Assembly: GCF_002101815.1 (NCBI RefSeq)
Contig: NZ_LQPM01000013.1
Coordinates: 186,001-250,000, forward strand
Direction of reading: 5' to 3'
Source: Mycobacterium paraense
GTDB lineage: Bacteria; Actinomycetota; Actinomycetes; Mycobacteriales; Mycobacteriaceae
Length of the DNA stretch: 64,000 bases
Shown: positions 50,753 through 58,297 of the stretch, in pieces
Layout of the letters: every line of letters starts with the position of its first letter
Position numbering within the stretch: position 1 is the stretch's first letter
Translations under genes and position numbers: made by a program
Notes under the pieces: generated by a model
Told to the model about the DNA's origin: nothing
The model's input: only the letters and a program-made list of their open reading frames with translations
Databases searched by the model: none

Positions 50753-52903
50753 TCAGCCGCCGTCGGCGGCCTGCAGCACCACGGCGGTGTGCGCGTCCAC
50801 GGTGAGCATGCCGCCCCCGGGCACCTCCTCCGCCGGCGTCTCCTCGTCGGGTCCGGTGAACACCACGAGCTGCCACGCGGCACCGAATTCCTTTGGCGGC
50901 AGCGTGAATTCGATGGGCTCATAGTGAGCGTTGAAGCACAGCAGGAAGGAGTCGTCGAGGACGCGCTGCCCCCGCGCGTCGCGGTCGGGGATGCCGTGGC
51001 CGTTGAGGAACACCGCGACCGACTTGGCGAACCCGGCGCCCCAGTCCTCCTCGGTCATCTCGGTGCCCTCGGGGGTGAACCAGGCGATGTCGGGCAGCCC
51101 GTCCTGGCCGCGGCGGCCCAGCGGCTTGCCGGAAAAGAACCGGCGCCGGCGGAACACCGGGTGGTTGGCGCGCAGCTCCGACACGACGCGGGTGAACTCC
51201 AGCAGGCCGTTATCGGCCTTCGCCCAGTCGATCCAGGTGATCTCGTTGTCCTGGCAGTAGCCGTTGTTGTTGCCGTTCTGCGTGCGGCCCAGCTCGTCGC
51301 CGTGGCAGATCATCGGCACGCCCTGCGAAAGCAGCAGCGTGGTGAGGAAGTTGCGCTGCTGGCGGGCCCGCAGCGCGTTGACGTCCGGGTCGTCGGTCGG
51401 CCCCTCCACGCCGCAGTTCCACGACCGGTTGTGACTCTCCCCGTCGTTGTTGTCCTCGCCGTTGGCCTCGTTGTGTTTCTCGTTGTAGGACACCAGGTCC
51501 CGCAGCGTGAACCCGTCGTGGGCGATGACGAAGTTGATCGACGCGACGGGGCGGCGCGCCGTGTGCTCGTAGAGGTCGGCCGACCCGGTCAGCCGGTAGG
51601 CGAACTCGTCGAGGGTCGACGGCTCGCCGCGCCAGAAGTCCCGCACCGCGTCGCGGTACTTGCCGTTCCACTCCGTCCACTGCGGCGGGAAGTTGCCCAC
51701 CTGGTAGCCGCCCGGCCCGACGTCCCACGGTTCGGCGATCAGCTTGACCTGGCTGATCGTCGGATCCTGTTGCACCAGTTCGAAAAACGTCGCCAGCCGG
51801 TCGACGTCGTAGAACTCGCGGGCCAGCGTGGCGGCCAGGTCGAAGCGGAAGCCGTCGACGTGCATCTCGAGCACCCAGTAGCGCAGCGAGTCCATGATCA
51901 GCTGCAGCGCGTGCGGATGCCCGACGTTGAGGCTGTTGCCCGTGCCGGTGTAGTCCATGTAGTAGCGCTTGTCGTCGTCGACCAGCCGGTAGTAGGCGGC
52001 GTTGTCGATGCCGCGCATCGACAGCGTGGGGCCCATGTGGTTGCCCTCGGCCGTGTGGTTGTAGACGACGTCGAGGATCACCTCGATGCCCGCCTCGTGC
52101 AGGGCCCGCACCATCGCCTTGAACTCCTGCACCTGCCCGCCCGGGGAGGCCGCGCTGGAGTACTTGAAGTCGGGGGCGAAGAACCCGATCGTGTTGTAGC
52201 CCCAGTAATTCGACAGGCCCTTGTCCACCAGGGTCGAGTCGTTGGCGAAGTGGTGCACCGGCATCAGCTCGATGGCGGTGACGCCGAGGCTCTTGAGGTG
52301 CTCGATGATCACCGGGTGCGCCACGGCCGAGTAGGTGCCGCGCAGCTGTTCGGGGATGTCGGGATGGGTCTGGGTCAGGCCCTTGACGTGCGCCTCGTAG
52401 ATGACGGTGTCGGCGTACTGGTGGTCCGGCGGCCGGTCGTTGCCCCAGTCAAAGTAGGGGCTGATCACCACCGACTTGGGCATGCTGGGCGCCGAGTCGT
52501 CGTCGTTGCGGCTGTCGGGGTCGCCGAAGTTGTAGCTGAACAGCGACTGGTTCCACTCGAAGGTGCCGTCGATGGCCTTCGAGTAGGGATCCACCAGCAG
52601 CTTGTTCGGGTTGCACCGCAGCCCGTTCTCCGGCTCGTACGGGCCGTGCACGCGGTAGCCGTAGCGCTGGCCGGGTTCGATGCCGGGGATGTAGGCGTGC
52701 CAGACGAACCCGTCGACCTCGGGCAACCGGACCCGGCTCTCCGTTCCGTCGGCGTCGAACAGGCACAGCTCCACCCGCTCGGCCACCTCGCTGAACACCG
52801 CGAAGTTGGTCCCCGCGCCGTCGTACGTCGCGCCCAGCGGGTAGGCCCTGCCCGGCCACACCTCGCCGGTGGGCGTGGGCGCGGGGGTTTCTGCGGATGT
52901 CAT
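50753..52903 (-). CDS. glgX: Glycogen debranching enzyme GlgX
   Basis: 716 residues, the full GlgX length. An N-terminal CBM48-type domain (GATYDGAGTNFAVFSEVAER) precedes a GH13 barrel with VIYEAHVKGLTQTHPDI, ILDVVYNHTAEGN, VDGFRFDLAATLARE (nucleophile region) and INFVIAHDGFTLRDLVSYN. It cleaves alpha-1,6 branches of glycogen limit dextrins to release maltooligosaccharides, which in mycobacteria connect to trehalose and maltosyl metabolism. The ATG at 52903 has no ribosome site, and the exact SigF-type promoter places transcription start about five bases upstream, so translation is probably leaderless. Stress-induced glycogen turnover is a reasonable inference. Confidence 0.94.
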   Translation of the reverse strand: MTSAETPAPTPTGEVWPGRAYPLGATYDGAGTNFAVFSEVAERVELCLFDADGTESRVRLPEVDGFVWHAYIPGIEPGQRYGYRVHGPYEPENGLRCNPNKLLVDPYSKAIDGTFEWNQSLFSYNFGDPDSRNDDDSAPSMPKSVVISPYFDWGNDRPPDHQYADTVIYEAHVKGLTQTHPDIPEQLRGTYSAVAHPVIIEHLKSLGVTAIELMPVHHFANDSTLVDKGLSNYWGYNTIGFFAPDFKYSSAASPGGQVQEFKAMVRALHEAGIEVILDVVYNHTAEGNHMGPTLSMRGIDNAAYYRLVDDDKRYYMDYTGTGNSLNVGHPHALQLIMDSLRYWVLEMHVDGFRFDLAATLAREFYDVDRLATFFELVQQDPTISQVKLIAEPWDVGPGGYQVGNFPPQWTEWNGKYRDAVRDFWRGEPSTLDEFAYRLTGSADLYEHTARRPVASINFVIAHDGFTLRDLVSYNEKHNEANGEDNNDGESHNRSWNCGVEGPTDDPDVNALRARQQRNFLTTLLLSQGVPMICHGDELGRTQNGNNNGYCQDNEITWIDWAKADNGLLEFTRVVSELRANHPVFRRRRFFSGKPLGRRGQDGLPDIAWFTPEGTEMTEEDWGAGFAKSVAVFLNGHGIPDRDARGQRVLDDSFLLCFNAHYEPIEFTLPPKEFGAAWQLVVFTGPDEETPAEEVPGGGMLTVDAHTAVVLQAADGG

Positions 52904-52914
52904 GGCGCTTTCAA

Positions 52915-52939
52915 TACCCTACCGTGACCTTCCCCAAAC
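52915..52939 (-). promoter_or_regulatory. SigF-type promoter for glgX
   Basis: Minus strand GTTT (52939-52936), 16 nt, GGGTA (52919-52915), continuing T: exact six-base -10. Predicted start near 52908, at the edge of the coding sequence. Confidence 0.72.
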
Positions 52940-52973
52940 TGGGGTTCGGAAAGGCCTTGCAGCAGAGCGGTTT

Positions 52974-54155
52974 TCAGGGTTTTAACATGACCTTTACCGC
53001 CCCGTCCTGCTTCTTCTGGAAGATCTCATACGCGTGCGGCGCCTCGTCGAGGGGCAGCACGTGAGTGGCGAAGGTGTCGACGCCGAGCGGGTCGTCGTCG
53101 GTCAGCAACGGCATGATGTCGTCGACCCACCTCTTCACGTTGGCCTGCCCCATCCGCAGAGTCACCTGCTTGTCGAAGAGCGTCAGCATGGGCAACGGAT
53201 CGGCCATCCCGCCGTAGACGCCGATCAGGGAGATGGTGCCGCCGCGCCGCACGATGTCGATGGCGGAGTACAGGGCGGTGAGCCGGTCCACGCCGGCGGT
53301 CTGCATGACCCGCTTTCCGATGAAATCCGGCAACATCCCGCTGGCCTGCTGCGCCAGCCGCGCGGCCGGCGACCCGTGCGACTCCATCCCCACCGCGTCG
53401 ATCACCGAATCGGTGCCGCGGCCGTCGGTCAGGTCGCGGATCGCGTCGCCGAGCGGCGCGTCGAGCCGACTGAGATCGATCGTGTGAATGCCGCGCTCGG
53501 CGGCGCGGGCCAGGCGTTCGGGCACCAGGTCGACGGCGATGACCCGGTAGCCGAGGTGATCGGCGATGCGCGCGGCCATGTCCCCGATGGGACCCAGGCC
53601 CAGCACGGTGACCGATCCGCCGTCCGGGATGTCGGCGTAATCGACCGCCTGCCACGCGGTCGGCAGCACGTCGGAGAGGTAGACAAAACGCGAATCCGGC
53701 GGGCCCTCAGGGACTTTGATGTGCGTGAACTGCGCCTGCGGGACGCGCAGCAGTTCGGCCTGGCCGCCGGCGACTTCGCCGTACAGCTCGGAGTAGCCGA
53801 ACAGCGCGGCACCCATGCCCTGGTCGCGCACCTGGGTGGTCTCGCACTGGGTGTAGAGCCGCTTGTCGCACATGTAGCAACGGCCGCAGGAGATCTGGAA
53901 CGGGATGACGACCCGGTCGCCGACGCGCAGGTCGCCCGTCTCGGGGCCGACCTCGCGCACGATTCCCATCGGTTCGTGGCCCAGGATGTCCCCGGCATTC
54001 ATGAACGCGCCCAGGATTTCGTACAGGTGCAGGTCGGACCCGCAGATGTTGGTCGAGGTGACCTCGACGATCGCGTCGGTGGGGCGTTCGATCTTCGGGT
54101 CGGGCACCGATTCCACGCGAACGTTGCGCTTGCCCTGCCACGTGACAGCCTTCAT
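52974..54155 (-). CDS. Zinc-dependent alcohol dehydrogenase (formaldehyde dehydrogenase-like)
   Basis: 393 residues, MDR superfamily. The catalytic zinc site is STNICGSDLHLYE with GHEPMGIVREVG; the structural zinc loop has four cysteines in CGRCYMCDKRLYTQC; the NAD motif is VTVLGLGPIGDMAARIA. The long insertion after the NAD domain matches glutathione-independent formaldehyde dehydrogenase-like and threonine-dehydrogenase-like members. It oxidises an alcohol or aldehyde; substrate unconfirmed. I chose ATG 54155, which starts about six bases after the transcript start predicted by an exact SigF-type promoter; the open frame to 54680 crosses the upstream gene. Confidence 0.9.
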   Translation of the reverse strand: MKAVTWQGKRNVRVESVPDPKIERPTDAIVEVTSTNICGSDLHLYEILGAFMNAGDILGHEPMGIVREVGPETGDLRVGDRVVIPFQISCGRCYMCDKRLYTQCETTQVRDQGMGAALFGYSELYGEVAGGQAELLRVPQAQFTHIKVPEGPPDSRFVYLSDVLPTAWQAVDYADIPDGGSVTVLGLGPIGDMAARIADHLGYRVIAVDLVPERLARAAERGIHTIDLSRLDAPLGDAIRDLTDGRGTDSVIDAVGMESHGSPAARLAQQASGMLPDFIGKRVMQTAGVDRLTALYSAIDIVRRGGTISLIGVYGGMADPLPMLTLFDKQVTLRMGQANVKRWVDDIMPLLTDDDPLGVDTFATHVLPLDEAPHAYEIFQKKQDGAVKVMLKP

Positions 54156-54167
54156 GTGCGTGGCACA

Positions 54168-54191
54168 TACCCGCGTCGCGCCGGACGAAAC
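54168..54191 (-). promoter_or_regulatory. SigF-type promoter for the alcohol dehydrogenase
   Basis: Minus strand GTTT (54191-54188), 15 nt, GGGTA (54172-54168), continuing T: exact six-base -10. A leaderless mRNA is predicted. Confidence 0.72.
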
Positions 54192-54217
54192 GGCGCGCGT
54201 GGCCGCCCGCCGGAGGT

Positions 54218-54940
54218 TTACCTGCCGCGCTCGGTCTGGTGGCGGCGCTTGAGCGGGTGCTCGCTGTCGATCAGCGACCTGGCGATCTCGATCAGCTTGG
54301 TGTTGGACTGCTGCGAGAGCCGGGAGAGCAGTTCGAACGCCTCGACGGCATCGAGGTTGAAGCGCTCCATGATCACGCCCTTGGCCTGGCCGATGACGTC
54401 CCGTGACGCCAGCGCGCTGCGGAACTGGTCCTGGCGGCGCATCATCGACCACGCCAGGGCGACATGGGTGGCGAAAATGCCTCCGATTTCCAGTGATTCG
54501 TCGGTGAACGCGTGCGGATGCTCGGCATAGAAGTTGAGGGCGGCCATGCTGCCGTTGTCGGTGAACAGCTCGTAGGACAGGATCGAGCGGATCGGGGTCT
54601 GCTCGAGCGCCTGGCGCTGATAGTTCGGCCAGCGCTGGTCCACGTTGAGGTCCTCGACGTGCATCACGTGGTGCTGCCACACGGCCTCGAGGCAGGGTCC
54701 CTCCCCGTACCGGTTCTGGATAGCGTCCAGGACCATCGGGTAGCGATGCGTGGCGGCTACGTTGCTGACCGTCTTGGTCTTGTCGGCCAGGGTGATGCCC
54801 GCGTACTGGCAGCCCGCCACCTGCCGGGCGCCGCTGCCGACGAGTTCGCGCAGTCCGACGGTGGTTTCCGTCCCGTGGCGGTCGAGGTCGGCGATCATGT
54901 CCGTCAGCTGGGCTACCACGGTGCTTGCATCGTTCGGCAC
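54218..54940 (-). CDS. GAF and ANTAR domain regulator
   Basis: 240 residues. A GAF domain (VGSGARQVAGCQYAGITLAD to FATHVALAWSMM) senses a ligand or redox state. The C-terminal ANTAR helices follow: FRSALASRDVIGQAKGVIMERF with the conserved Ala/Gly-Lys-Gly, then DAVEAFELLSRLSQQSNTKL. ANTAR proteins bind paired RNA hairpins and act as antiterminators. The start is GTG 54940 with GGGGGTGAT upstream. I did not identify its RNA target. A second ANTAR gene, with a PAS domain, is at 57605. Confidence 0.88.
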   Translation of the reverse strand: MPNDASTVVAQLTDMIADLDRHGTETTVGLRELVGSGARQVAGCQYAGITLADKTKTVSNVAATHRYPMVLDAIQNRYGEGPCLEAVWQHHVMHVEDLNVDQRWPNYQRQALEQTPIRSILSYELFTDNGSMAALNFYAEHPHAFTDESLEIGGIFATHVALAWSMMRRQDQFRSALASRDVIGQAKGVIMERFNLDAVEAFELLSRLSQQSNTKLIEIARSLIDSEHPLKRRHQTERGR

Positions 54941-55270
54941 AGCATCACCCCCTTCCGGGTTTCCGGTGCGCCCGTTTCCGGATCACGCGCCGTCACCAGG
55001 CACCGTCTGCCCTTGCACCGTGGTGGCGACGACGGATAGGACGCTATCGACGCACTAAACGAAGTCTATGAGCCGCGCAACGAAGTGCAAAACGCGTAAC
55101 GAACCGAGCCGGGCGCGCGGAACGAACTCGGTTACCGAAAGCGAAAGGGCCCCACCGGGATCAACCCCCCCCCGTCACGAAAATCTTTGCGGCTCAATAG
55201 GTTACGATATGACGTTTCGCCGCACCGGCGGCGCCCAGCTAACTCGTTGCCGCCGATTACACTCGCGTTG
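54941..55270. other. 330-base divergent intergenic region
   Basis: This separates the GAF-ANTAR gene from the NDH-2-like gene. It contains several AACGAA-type short repeats (55079-55126), an inverted repeat AACCGAG (55102-55108) / CTCGGTT (55127-55133), and a run of nine C (55165-55173). Promoters for both genes should lie here but I find no strong consensus. The possible small ORFs have no support. Confidence 0.5.
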
Positions 55271-56587
55271 GTGACCTCGATCGTGATTGTCGGCAGCGGA
55301 TTCACCGGATTCACCTGCGCACGCCACCTGACCCGAACCCTCGGCAGACGGCGCGCGCCCGTCGACATCACGATGATTTCCCCGGTCGATTACATGCTGT
55401 ACACGCCGCTGCTGCCGGACGTGGCCGGCGGGGTCGTCGACGCCCGGTTCGTGGCGGTGCCCCTGGCCAACACGCTCAAGGGGGTCCGCGCGGTGCGCGG
55501 CCGCGTCGACGGCGTGGACTTCGCGCGCCGGACGCTGACCTATTGCGATCCGGAGGAACGCAGCCATGACATGCCCTGGGATCGGCTGGTGCTCACGCCC
55601 GGTTCGGTGACACGGCTGTTCGACGTGCCCGGGCTCGCGATCCACGCGCGCGGCCTGAAGACCACCGCCGAGGCCCTCTACCTGCGCGACCACTTCGTCG
55701 AGCAGCTCGAGTTGGCCAACATCGAGGACGACCCCGCGGGCCGCAAGGCGCAGGCGCGGCGCACCGTCGTCGTGGTGGGCGCGTCGTACTCGGGCACCGA
55801 ACTGGTCGCCCAGCTGCGCGCGCTGGCCGACGCGGCGGCCAAGCAGATGGGCTTTCCCGCCGGCGATGTCCGGTTCTTGTTGCTGGACACGGCCGAGCAG
55901 GTCATGCCCGAGGTGGGGCGCAAGCTCGGCGACGCGGCCCTCAAGGTGCTGCGCCGCCGCGGCATCGACGTCCGGCTGGGCACCACCCTCAAGGAGGCGC
56001 ACGCGGATCACGTTGTGCTCAGCGATGGTTCGCGGGTCGACACCCACACCATCGCCTGGGTGACGGGGGTGACCGGGGCGCCGCTCATCCAGCAGCTGGG
56101 GCTGCCGACGGAGCGGGGACGGCTCAAGGTCCAACCCGATCTGCAGGTGCCCGACCACCCCGCCGTCTTCGCGGCCGGTGACGCGGCGGCGGTCCCCGAT
56201 TTGACCCAACCGGGAGCGATCACGCCGCCGACGGCCCAGCACGCGACCCGCCAGGGCAAGGCGCTGGCCCGCAACGTGGCCGCCAGCCTCGGGTACGGCA
56301 CACCCAAGCAGTACAAACACCGCAACCTGGGTCTCGTCGTCGACCTCGGGCCCCGGTATGCCGTCGCGAACCCGCTGGGGGTGCACCTGTCGGGGCTGCC
56401 GGCGAAGGCCGTGACGCGGGCCTACCACCTCTATGCGGTGCCGCGGGCGGTCAACCGGTGGGCCGTGGCGCTGGCGTGGCTGACCGACGCGCTGTTCGAC
56501 CGCTCGGTGGTCTCGATCGGGCTGTCCTCGGAAGAGGACGCGCAATTCGCGGCCAGCGAGGGCATCCCGATGCCCAAGACCAGCTAG
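55271..56587 (+). CDS. NAD(P)/FAD-dependent oxidoreductase, NDH-2-like
   Basis: 438 residues, a two-dinucleotide-binding-domain flavoprotein: IVIVGSGFTGFTCARHL for FAD, VVVVGASYSGTELVAQL for NAD(P)H, AWVTGVTGAPL and VFAAGDAAAVPD near residue 300. The C-terminal part (LVVDLGPRYAVANPLGVHLSGLPA then AYHLYAVP and WAVALAWLTDALF) is like type II NADH dehydrogenases, which attach to the membrane by an amphipathic helix and reduce quinone. I take GTG 55271 as the start. It overlaps the convergent MerR gene by 4 bases. Confidence 0.87.
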   Translation: MTSIVIVGSGFTGFTCARHLTRTLGRRRAPVDITMISPVDYMLYTPLLPDVAGGVVDARFVAVPLANTLKGVRAVRGRVDGVDFARRTLTYCDPEERSHDMPWDRLVLTPGSVTRLFDVPGLAIHARGLKTTAEALYLRDHFVEQLELANIEDDPAGRKAQARRTVVVVGASYSGTELVAQLRALADAAAKQMGFPAGDVRFLLLDTAEQVMPEVGRKLGDAALKVLRRRGIDVRLGTTLKEAHADHVVLSDGSRVDTHTIAWVTGVTGAPLIQQLGLPTERGRLKVQPDLQVPDHPAVFAAGDAAAVPDLTQPGAITPPTAQHATRQGKALARNVAASLGYGTPKQYKHRNLGLVVDLGPRYAVANPLGVHLSGLPAKAVTRAYHLYAVPRAVNRWAVALAWLTDALFDRSVVSIGLSSEEDAQFAASEGIPMPKTS

Positions 56588-56946
56588 CCGCGGGTCGTCT
56601 TCTTGGCTCGAGCGGCCTTCGCCGACCGCAGGCCGCGGTTGTTGGAGCGCAGATCGGAGTTGGCCGCCGACAGCGCGGCGTTGTCGTCTTCCAGGTGCAG
56701 GATGCGTGCGATGCCGGCCAGGTTGACCCCCGAGTCCACCAGCGCGCTGATCCGCCGCAGGCGCGCCAGGTCGTCGGCGCTGTAGCGCCGCGTTCCGCCG
56801 TCGCTGCGGGCGGGCGTCAACAGCCCGTAGCGCTCGTACAGGCGCAGCGACTGCACCGGTACGCCGGAAAGTTCGGCGGCAACAGAGATTCCGTACACCC
56901 CCTGATCGGGCGCCGGTGCGCCCGTGTCGCCGGTGTTCTCGGTCAT
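56584..56946 (-). CDS. MerR-family regulator (HspR-like)
   Basis: 120 residues. GVYGISVAAELSGVPVQSLRLYERYGLLTPARSDGG is the winged helix of the MerR/HspR family (about 20-56), followed by RRYSADDLARLRRI and an effector helix. No metal-binding cysteines, as in HspR, which controls heat-shock genes. ATG 56946 has TTGAGGGG in front. It is divergent from the hsp18 gene across 144 bases, so autoregulation and control of hsp18 are likely. The basic C-terminal tail (SAKAARAKKTTRG) may add DNA contact. Confidence 0.85.
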   Translation of the reverse strand: MTENTGDTGAPAPDQGVYGISVAAELSGVPVQSLRLYERYGLLTPARSDGGTRRYSADDLARLRRISALVDSGVNLAGIARILHLEDDNAALSAANSDLRSNNRGLRSAKAARAKKTTRG

Positions 56947-56992
56947 CGGCCATCCCCTCAACGAACTCTCGCAGAAAATCTGTTTATCACAC

Positions 56993-57043
56993 TTGCGGAG
57001 AGCTGTCGACAGTGTTATATCAAATCTATGTCATTGGACATAG
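56993..57043 (+). promoter_or_regulatory. Promoter and operator-like palindromes upstream of hsp18
   Basis: TTGCGG (56993-56998), 16 nt, TTATAT (57015-57020) form a plausible promoter. The palindrome CTGTCGACAG (57003-57012) lies in the spacer, and a perfect 7-bp inverted repeat CTATGTC-ATTG-GACATAG (57026-57043) follows the -10. Either could be the site of the divergent MerR protein; the sequence is not the known HAIR element. Confidence 0.45.
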
Positions 57044-57090
57044 GAAATAGCCCACTTCAGAGTTAGAGATTGGAGTGAGAGGTGACTGCC

Positions 57091-57540
57091 ATGCTGATGC
57101 GTACCGACCCGTTCCGTGACCTTGACCGCTTCACCCAGCAGGTGTTCGGCACCGCCGCCCGGCCCGCCGTCATGCCCATGGACGCGTGGCGCGAAGGCGA
57201 GCAATTCGTCGTCGAGTTCGATCTGCCGGGCATCGACGCCGACTCGCTGGACATCGACATCGAGCGCAACGTCGTGACCGTCCGCGCCGAGCGCCCGCCC
57301 GTCGACCCCAACCGCGAGATGCTGGCCACCGAGCGGCCCCGCGGCGTGTTCAGCCGCCAGCTCGTGCTGGGCGAAAACCTCGACACCGACAGGATCGAGG
57401 CGAACTACGCCGAGGGCGTCCTGCGGCTGCACATCCCGGTGGCCGAGAAGGCCAAGCCCCGCAAGATCTCCGTCGCCCGGGGCAACGGCCACGCGGCCAT
57501 CAACGAGAACGCGGCGAAGCGCGAAGTCATAGACGCCTGA
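57091..57540 (+). CDS. hsp18: Small heat shock protein Hsp20, 18-kDa antigen family
   Basis: 149 residues. The beginning [14 protein letters not shown] and the alpha-crystallin domain ([67 protein letters not shown]) match what I recall of the M. leprae 18-kDa antigen. It is an ATP-independent chaperone that holds unfolding proteins in oligomers. I chose ATG 57091 (GAGAGG eight bases upstream) by analogy with that antigen; GTG 57082 is also in frame. A strong hairpin terminator follows at 57549. Confidence 0.92.
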   Translation: MLMRTDPFRDLDRFTQQVFGTAARPAVMPMDAWREGEQFVVEFDLPGIDADSLDIDIERNVVTVRAERPPVDPNREMLATERPRGVFSRQLVLGENLDTDRIEANYAEGVLRLHIPVAEKAKPRKISVARGNGHAAINENAAKREVIDA

Positions 57541-57548
57541 TCAACCGA

Positions 57549-57585
57549 CGGGCAAAGGGCGGCCACTGGCGCCGCCCTTTGCCCG
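57549..57585. terminator. 15-bp hairpin after hsp18
   Basis: CGGGCAAAGGGCGGC (57549-57563), 7-base loop, GCCGCCCTTTGCCCG (57571-57585): perfect stem, 8 bases after the hsp18 stop. No U-run follows; the next ORF begins 19 bases later. Confidence 0.65.
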
Positions 57586-57604
57586 GAAAGGCGGGAGAAC
57601 CGAG

Positions 57605-58297
57605 ATGAGTTGGCACCTGGACGGCCAGACGCCGTACGTCGAGCAGGCGTTGGCCGGCGGCGTGCCGCAACGGGTGGGTTGGTTCCGGTTTTACTTCGCC
57701 GACCAGCGGTGGGAATGGTCCGAGGAGGTGCAGCGGATCCACGGCTACGAACCCGGCACCGTCACTCCGACCACCGACCTGGTCCTCACGCACAAACACC
57801 CCGACGACCGCGGACAGGTCGCGGCGACGATCGATCAGATTCTCAACACCCACGAGGCGTTCAGCACCCGCCACCGCATCATCGACACCGGCGGGCACGT
57901 GCGCCACATCGTCGTCGTCGGCGACAAGCTCTTCGACGAGCAGGGCGAGGTGATCGGGACGCACGGGTTCTACATCGACGTCTCCCCCAGCGTCGAGCGC
58001 ACGCAGGACGAACTCGTCACCGCGCGGCTGGCCGAGATCAGCGAGCACCGCGCCGGCATCGAGCAGGCCAAGGGCATGCTGATGCTGATCTACAACATCG
58101 ACGAGGACGCCGCGTTCAACCTGCTGAGGTGGTTGTCCCAGGAGGCGAACATCAAGCTGCGGCGGCTGGCCGAGCAGATCGTCGACGACTTCCGCAACGC
58201 CGGCCTGACCGCCAACTCACATTCGGAGTTCGACCACCTGCTGCTGACCGCCCACCGTCGCATCCACCGCCCGGACGGCCAAGCGGTCAACGGGTGA
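57605..58297 (+). CDS. PAS and ANTAR domain regulator
   Basis: 230 residues. An N-terminal PAS-3-type domain (VGWFRFYFADQRWEWSEEVQ to THGFYIDVSPSVE) senses a small ligand or light/redox signal. The ANTAR module (EHRAGIEQAKGMLMLIYNID and AFNLLRWLSQEANIKLRRLA) should bind RNA hairpins and prevent termination. A GGAGAAC ribosome site precedes ATG 57605. The gene ends 11 bases inside the convergent WS/DGAT gene. It lies directly after the hsp18 terminator hairpin; whether it reads through is unknown. Confidence 0.88.
   Translation: MSWHLDGQTPYVEQALAGGVPQRVGWFRFYFADQRWEWSEEVQRIHGYEPGTVTPTTDLVLTHKHPDDRGQVAATIDQILNTHEAFSTRHRIIDTGGHVRHIVVVGDKLFDEQGEVIGTHGFYIDVSPSVERTQDELVTARLAEISEHRAGIEQAKGMLMLIYNIDEDAAFNLLRWLSQEANIKLRRLAEQIVDDFRNAGLTANSHSEFDHLLLTAHRRIHRPDGQAVNG

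Noticed and set aside
50789..52927. 712-codon plus-strand frame opposite glgX
   Set aside because: Shadow of the GlgX gene; Val/Arg/His-rich product without motifs.
55068..55274. 68-codon ORF in the 54941-55270 gap
   Set aside because: Contains the nine-C run, atypical composition, no ribosome site and no similarity that I recognise.
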